Part shown: piece after piece, positions 59,853 through 64,000 of the stretch
How positions within the stretch are numbered: the stretch's first letter is position 1
How the letters are laid out: every line of letters begins with the position of its first letter
DNA from: JAKAVN01 sp963796565
Lineage (GTDB): Bacteria > Desulfobacterota > Binatia > Binatales > Binataceae
Assembly: GCA_963796565.1 (NCBI GenBank)
Contig: CAWCMA010000009.1
Span: forward strand, 1-64,000
Reading direction: 5' to 3'
Length of the DNA: 64,000 bases
Notes under the pieces: model-generated
Database searches by the model: none
What the model was told of the DNA's origin: nothing
The model's input: the letters and a program-made list of their open reading frames with translations, nothing else
Made by a program: the position numbers and the translations under genes

Positions 59853-62081
59853 TTGGCTGCTGAGGCGGAGCGCGTCGCGTTCGCCAACCGGGTGCGGCAA
59901 GTGGCGGAAACGGGCGAGCAGATCGAACTCCTCATCGAAGGCACGCTGGACCAACTGCTCTACGTCAACGAGCAGAGCGGCTATGCGGTCGCGGTGCTCG
60001 AGCGCAGCGATGAGGACCTGCGCCGGCGCGTCACCGTAGTCGGCAGCCTGGCCGGGCTCGACGTCGGCGCGGGCTTGCGCCTGCGCGGCCGCTTCGAGCG
60101 CCATCCCAAGTACGGCGAGCAGTTCCGGGTCGAGGATTTCGAGACCGTCCGCCCGGCCTCGGTGGCCGCGCTCGAGCGCTATCTCGCCGGCGAGATAAAG
60201 GGCGTCGGGCCGGCGCTCGCGCGGCGGATTGCCGAGCACTTCGGCGAGGCGCTGCCGGCCGTGCTCGACGATACGCCCGGGCGTCTGCGCGAGGTGCGCG
60301 GCCTTGGCGCGACGGTGGCCGCGCGAATCGCCGTTGCGTGGCGCGATTCCTCGGGACTGCGCGAGCTCACGGTCTTTCTGCGCGGCAATGGGATCGCCGC
60401 CGGCCATGCACGGCGCATCCACAAGATGTACGGGCGCGAGTCGCTCGAGACGGTGCGCCGCGATCCCTACGTGCTCGCGCGCACCATCGCCGGCATCGGC
60501 TTTCGCACCGCCGACACGGTCGCCGAGAAACTCGGCATCCCCAAAAATTCGATCCAGCGCGCGCGCGCGGCGATGGTATTCCTGCTCGAACGGATGGCCG
60601 AGGAGGGGCACGTCTTCGCGCCCTTCGGCTACCTCGAGCATCAGTTCGCATCCGGGCTCGAGATGGACCCGCAGCTTGCGGCACAGGCGGTCGAGGAACT
60701 GGTCGAAACCGGCGAGCTGGTGGCCGAAGATCTCGGCGGCGACGGTAATCGCGCGATCTATCTGCGTCGCCTGCACGACGCCGAGACCGCGGTGGCCGAG
60801 CGGATGCGGCGGCTGACCCAGGGGCGCCCGATGGGCCGCGCGGTGGTCGAGCGGGCGATGGAAGCGGCGGGGAGCGCTGGCGGCGTCGAACTATCGGCCG
60901 AGCAACGCTCGGCGCTCCGGTGCGCGCTGCAAAGCAAGGTAACCGTGATCACCGGCGGCCCCGGCACGGGCAAGACCACGCTGTTGCGCTCGCTGCTCGC
61001 GGCGCTTTCCAGCGCCGGCGTCAAGGCGACGCTCGCCGCGCCCACCGGACGCGCGGCGCGCCGACTCGCGGAGGCCTGCGGACGCGAGGCCAAGACTATC
61101 CATCGCCTGCTCGAATACTCTCCCGAGTCGGGCGGCTTCATCCGCAGCGAGGCTTTTCCTTTGCGCACCACCTGGCTCGTCATCGACGAGGCCTCGATGA
61201 TGGACCTGGAGCTGGCGGCGAGCCTGCTGGCCGCACTTCCGCCCGATTGCTCGCTGCTGCTGGTTGGCGACCGCGACCAGTTGCCCTCGGTCGGGCCCGG
61301 CAGCGTGCTCAAGGACGTGATTGCGTCGGGACTGGTGCCGGTGGTTGAGCTGAGTCAGATCTATCGTCAGGCGCGCGCCAGCTTGATCGTCGCCAACGCC
61401 CATCGGCTCAACCGCGGCGAGATGCCCGAGACAGTCAACGATCCCGAGGGCGATTTCTTTTTCTTCGAGCGCGCCGCGCCGGAGGACGTGGTCTCGACGA
61501 TCAAGCAACTGGTGCAGCACCGGCTGCTCGGCGATCGCTTCGAGCTGCGCGATCCGCGCGAAATCCAGGTGCTGACGCCGATGAATCGCGGACCGCTTGG
61601 CGCCCATGCGCTCAACCATGAGCTGCAAGGGCTGCTCAATCCCGCCGGGCACGAAATTCGCGCCGGCGATCGGGCGCTCCGCGTCGGCGACCGCGTCATC
61701 CAGTTGCGCAATAACTACGACAAGCTGGTCTTCAACGGCGAGATCGGACGTATCGTTGCGGTCGACCCCGAGCGCGGCCGCGTCGGCGTTGCCTTCGAGG
61801 ACAATCACGCCGAGTACGATCTCGCCGAACTCGACGAGCTGGCGCTGGCCTACGCCATCTCGGTGCACAAGAGCCAGGGCAGCCAGTATCCGGCGGTCGT
61901 GATCCCAATCCATCCGAGCCAGTACCTGATGCTGCGGCGCAATCTGCTCTACACGGCGATAACGCGCGCCGAGCGGGTGTGCGTGCTGGTCGGGACGCGC
62001 AGCGCCCTGATGCAGGCCGTGCGCAACGTCGACGAGCGCCGTCGTTTCAGCCGCCTCGCCGACCGCCTGCGGATCGACTAA
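59853..62081 (+). CDS. recD2: RecD2-type SF1B DNA helicase
   Basis: A 742-residue 5'-3' helicase of the RecD2 form, not part of RecBCD. The TTG start reads LAAEAERVAFANRV; an internal GTG could also serve. The N-terminal OB-like part and helix-hairpin-helix segments (AGEIKGVGPALARRI, RGLGATVAARIAVA, AGIGFRTADTVAEKLG) come before Walker A TGGPGTGKTTL near residue 368, then DEASMMDL, VGDRDQLPSVGPG, YRQARAS and the C-terminal YAISVHKSQGSQYPAVV and LLYTAITRAERV motifs. The following gene starts 4 nt after. It acts in repair or replication restart. Confidence 0.92.
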   Translation: MAAEAERVAFANRVRQVAETGEQIELLIEGTLDQLLYVNEQSGYAVAVLERSDEDLRRRVTVVGSLAGLDVGAGLRLRGRFERHPKYGEQFRVEDFETVRPASVAALERYLAGEIKGVGPALARRIAEHFGEALPAVLDDTPGRLREVRGLGATVAARIAVAWRDSSGLRELTVFLRGNGIAAGHARRIHKMYGRESLETVRRDPYVLARTIAGIGFRTADTVAEKLGIPKNSIQRARAAMVFLLERMAEEGHVFAPFGYLEHQFASGLEMDPQLAAQAVEELVETGELVAEDLGGDGNRAIYLRRLHDAETAVAERMRRLTQGRPMGRAVVERAMEAAGSAGGVELSAEQRSALRCALQSKVTVITGGPGTGKTTLLRSLLAALSSAGVKATLAAPTGRAARRLAEACGREAKTIHRLLEYSPESGGFIRSEAFPLRTTWLVIDEASMMDLELAASLLAALPPDCSLLLVGDRDQLPSVGPGSVLKDVIASGLVPVVELSQIYRQARASLIVANAHRLNRGEMPETVNDPEGDFFFFERAAPEDVVSTIKQLVQHRLLGDRFELRDPREIQVLTPMNRGPLGAHALNHELQGLLNPAGHEIRAGDRALRVGDRVIQLRNNYDKLVFNGEIGRIVAVDPERGRVGVAFEDNHAEYDLAELDELALAYAISVHKSQGSQYPAVVIPIHPSQYLMLRRNLLYTAITRAERVCVLVGTRSALMQAVRNVDERRRFSRLADRLRID

Positions 62082-62085
62082 GCGC

Positions 62086-63024
62086 TTGCGCGAACTATCG
62101 ATCATTTTCATTCTGTCGCTTGTTCTGCCGGCCATTGCCGGAGCGCAAGTAGGCACGCGCAATTTCATCGACCCGCTGGTGGTCGACGATCCCAATCCCA
62201 GTAACGAACTGGACCTGATCCCGAATTGGGTCTCGATCGCCGAGGGCACCAACTTTTCGTTCAACTTCACCCTGGAGAAGACCGTCAGCCAGGACTTCAG
62301 CATCGAACTCGGAAACGCCTGGAACGACCCTTCATGTAGTTCGGGGTTTATCTGCCTTGGCACGGGCTCCAGCCGGCGCGGCCGATTGCGTCATCAGCAG
62401 GCGAATCTTTCGCAGCAACTACTCACCGGCTTCGATGACCTTGAGGTTTTGCCAAAATATGCCTTTTACCGTTCGAACGAGCATGAGACGCGACTGGCAA
62501 TCGGGCTGGACAGCTTTCTCCCGATCGGCAACAAGACTGCCGGCGGCACGACCCACGCCTCCGTAGGCCCGATTTTCATGTTCGCCAGGGGATTGGGCGA
62601 CATCCCCAATCAGGGCTTCGAAAAATTTCTGCGCCCGCTGGCGATTCAAGGAGAGCTTGCCTATTTGGTCAAGGTGAGCGGTCAGCAGAATGACGATGCG
62701 ATCGCGGACTGGGACATATCCTACGAGCTCTTTTACCTGACCGACAATGTTCACGACTTCGGCCTGCCGGCAATCATCAACAATCTCGCGCCGTTCGCCG
62801 AATTCAGCTACGAGCAGGTCGTGAACGGGCGGCACGGCGGAACTCCACCCAATCTCGTAGTGCTGCCGGGCCTCGCCTATGTTGCCGCAGCTTATCAGGT
62901 CAGTCTCGCGACCGAATTCGCGCTCAACCAGGCGACGGTTTTCAGCTGTCACGCCGCTGTGTTCGGGATGCTGAGTCTGACGCTCGATCAGTTTTTTCCG
63001 CCGGCCGCATGGACCTTGTTCTGA
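62086..63024 (+). CDS. exported outer-membrane beta-barrel-like protein (hypothetical)
   Basis: A 312-residue protein with signal peptide LSIIFILSLVLPAIAGA (TTG start, 4 nt after recD2). The mature part has paired beta-strand patterns such as FNFTLEKTVSQDFSIEL, SFLPIGNKTA and FAEFSYEQVV, with the character of the phenol MetA-like barrel family (compare the 19.5 kb gene). Coupling to recD2 is by distance only. Function unknown. Confidence 0.65.
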   Translation: MRELSIIFILSLVLPAIAGAQVGTRNFIDPLVVDDPNPSNELDLIPNWVSIAEGTNFSFNFTLEKTVSQDFSIELGNAWNDPSCSSGFICLGTGSSRRGRLRHQQANLSQQLLTGFDDLEVLPKYAFYRSNEHETRLAIGLDSFLPIGNKTAGGTTHASVGPIFMFARGLGDIPNQGFEKFLRPLAIQGELAYLVKVSGQQNDDAIADWDISYELFYLTDNVHDFGLPAIINNLAPFAEFSYEQVVNGRHGGTPPNLVVLPGLAYVAAAYQVSLATEFALNQATVFSCHAAVFGMLSLTLDQFFPPAAWTLF

Positions 63025-63073
63025 AGCGAGTATCGCAAGGTCGGCACCGCTCTCGCGCTCTTGCAGGGCGCCG

Positions 63074-63568
63074 TTACCTCGACATATCGCGTTCGCGCGG
63101 CGGGCGGCGGCGCGCGCCGCGCTCGAGGCCGAGCGCGGCCAGCGCGTCGAGAATCGAGGCGGCTTCGGCGCGGATCGCGGCGAAGTCGCCTCCACGTTCG
63201 GTCACGATGCGCGCGACTTCGGCGGTCGTGCGCATGTAGTCGTTCTTGAAGCGGCGGTTAAGCTCCTTCCATTGAATTCCGGCCAGCGCACGAGTCGCCT
63301 CGGCGCTCGCGTGCAGCGTACCGCGGGCCATCAGCACCGCGATCGCCGGATAGCCGAGGTAGCCCTGCCAGAACGAGGCGTTGTCGTTGGAGCCGATCTC
63401 GCGGCCGTCAGGCGATATCTCGACGCGGTAGGTCTTGGCGCCGTCCGATGAGCCGACCTCCCACGCGCTCGGCGGCGCACTACTGTCGGCGGCCCGCACC
63501 CGTCCGTCGCCGATCGCACCGATCGCCTCGTACACTTTGATCGGCGGCGGCATTGCCCATTGAGGCAT
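63074..63568 (-). CDS. conserved-looking hypothetical protein
   Basis: A 164-residue protein with no recognised domain. It has a small beta-rich N-terminal part (PPIKVYEAIGAIGDGRV, KTYRVEISPDGREIGSNDN) and a helical C-terminal part (ELNRRFKNDYMRTTAEVARI) ending in an Arg-rich tail. It is 6 nt after the VOC gene stop on the same strand, so probably cotranscribed with it. A plain cytosolic protein; role unknown. Confidence 0.6.
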   Translation of the reverse strand: MPQWAMPPPIKVYEAIGAIGDGRVRAADSSAPPSAWEVGSSDGAKTYRVEISPDGREIGSNDNASFWQGYLGYPAIAVLMARGTLHASAEATRALAGIQWKELNRRFKNDYMRTTAEVARIVTERGGDFAAIRAEAASILDALAALGLERGARRRPPRERDMSR

Positions 63569-63574
63569 CGGACC

Positions 63575-64000
63575 CTACTTCTTCGCGAGCCGCAGACCCG
63601 GCACGAACTTCTCCCACTCGGGATCGTCCGACAAGGTGGGATAGCCCGATCCAATCTGGATCAACACCCCGTTGGACGAGCGCGGCGAGATGAAGGCCTC
63701 GTAAGAGGCCGGCGAATGTTCCTTTTCCTGCACCACGCGCACCCCGGACTGCTTGAGTTCGGCGATGCGCTGTTTCGTGTCGGGAACGTTGAAAGTTACG
63801 TGATGAAAGCCTTCGCCGTGCTCGGCAATGAACTTGTGCATGAACGACTCCTCGTTCAGCGGCTCGAGCAATTCGATTATGGTGCCGGCGAGATCGAACT
63901 CGGCGAAGCGGAAACCTGCCTCGGGGCGTTCATAGTCGTACATGAAGGTTGCGCCGAGCACTCCTTCCCAGAACTTGCGCGCTTCCGCGATGCTCTTGAC
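63575..64000 (-). CDS. VOC-family protein, C-terminal part (5' end outside window)
   Basis: The frame runs off the right edge. It reads VKSIAEARKFWEGVLGATFM, a VOC-type beta-alpha-beta unit, then EFDLAGTIIELLEPLNEES, EHGEGFHHVTFNVPD (His ligand) and YEAFISPRSSNGVLIQIG. The pattern resembles methylmalonyl-CoA epimerase and related lyases. A GTG 63961 start is possible, but the upstream match makes a truncated gene more likely. The small hypothetical gene follows on the same strand. Substrate unknown. Confidence 0.72.
   Translation of the reverse strand, partial: VKSIAEARKFWEGVLGATFMYDYERPEAGFRFAEFDLAGTIIELLEPLNEESFMHKFIAEHGEGFHHVTFNVPDTKQRIAELKQSGVRVVQEKEHSPASYEAFISPRSSNGVLIQIGSGYPTLSDDPEWEKFVPGLRLAKK

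Noticed and set aside
60891..62363. 490-residue minus-strand open frame opposite recD2
   Set aside because: Extends across recD2 and the next gene with no motif; a GC-bias shadow.

Overview
This 64 kb window is GC-rich bacterial chromosome (roughly two-thirds G+C, strong G/C third-position bias). It carries single-copy housekeeping genes: mutS, glnD, xerD, scpA/scpB, recD2, folD, gcvT/gcvPA/gcvPB and ssrA. Aromatic and carboxylic-acid catabolism genes, a CaiB/BaiF CoA transferase and many envelope proteins lie alongside. The mix fits a soil or sediment Gram-negative of the former Deltaproteobacteria, for example a Binatota/Desulfobacterota-like lineage. That placement is inference from gene content; no 16S gene is present.

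Layout. (1) 1-7.6 kb is one end of an integrative and conjugative element: a TraD-like coupling protein (cut by the window edge), a MobF relaxase-helicase, small zinc-binding proteins, SSB, an excisionase and a tyrosine integrase. It abuts the 3' end of the tmRNA gene ssrA (7528-7885, minus), the likely attachment site. Both excisionase and integrase appear frameshifted. (2) 8.1-14.3 kb holds a NodU-type carbamoyltransferase, an SxtJ-family membrane protein, a DUF5989 (SxtK-like) protein and an SGNH hydrolase, split in two by an APC permease and a small lipoprotein. (3) 14.3-21 kb is an envelope or secreted-protein region with repeats: a 109-bp direct repeat, shared short upstream motifs, a frameshifted FAD oxidoreductase, a gutted membrane-protein remnant, a beta-propeller-like exported protein, a porin-like barrel and a cupredoxin. 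(4) 21-31 kb contains a sugar epimerase, CoA transferase, K+/amino-acid transporter, FolD and the glycine cleavage genes T, P1 and P2 without H.

(5) 31-33.1 kb has a lipoprotein and a collagen-like secreted protein ending at a strong hairpin. (6) 33.2-44.1 kb is a core block: mobA (minus), then mutS, N-acetylmuramoyl-L-alanine amidase, glnD, xerD, M50 protease, scpA and scpB (plus), several joined by 4-nt stop/start overlaps. (7) 44.2-58.5 kb is catabolic: a GNAT/acyl-CoA synthetase fusion, PrpF-like isomerase, two TcuA-like dehydrogenases, a PrpB-like lyase, an HpaB-type monooxygenase, a VOC dioxygenase, an amidohydrolase, a MetE-like methyltransferase and an MFS exporter. (8) 58.5-64 kb has small membrane ORFs, recD2, an outer-membrane-like protein and two minus-strand genes, the last a VOC protein cut by the window edge.

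The most unusual signal is a set of long, nearly perfect inverted repeats with tiny loops inside coding sequence. Three separate 22-bp stems lie in the linker of the cell-wall amidase, and four more occur in the C-terminal tail of scpB. The arms differ in sequence, so they do not look like copies of one element.
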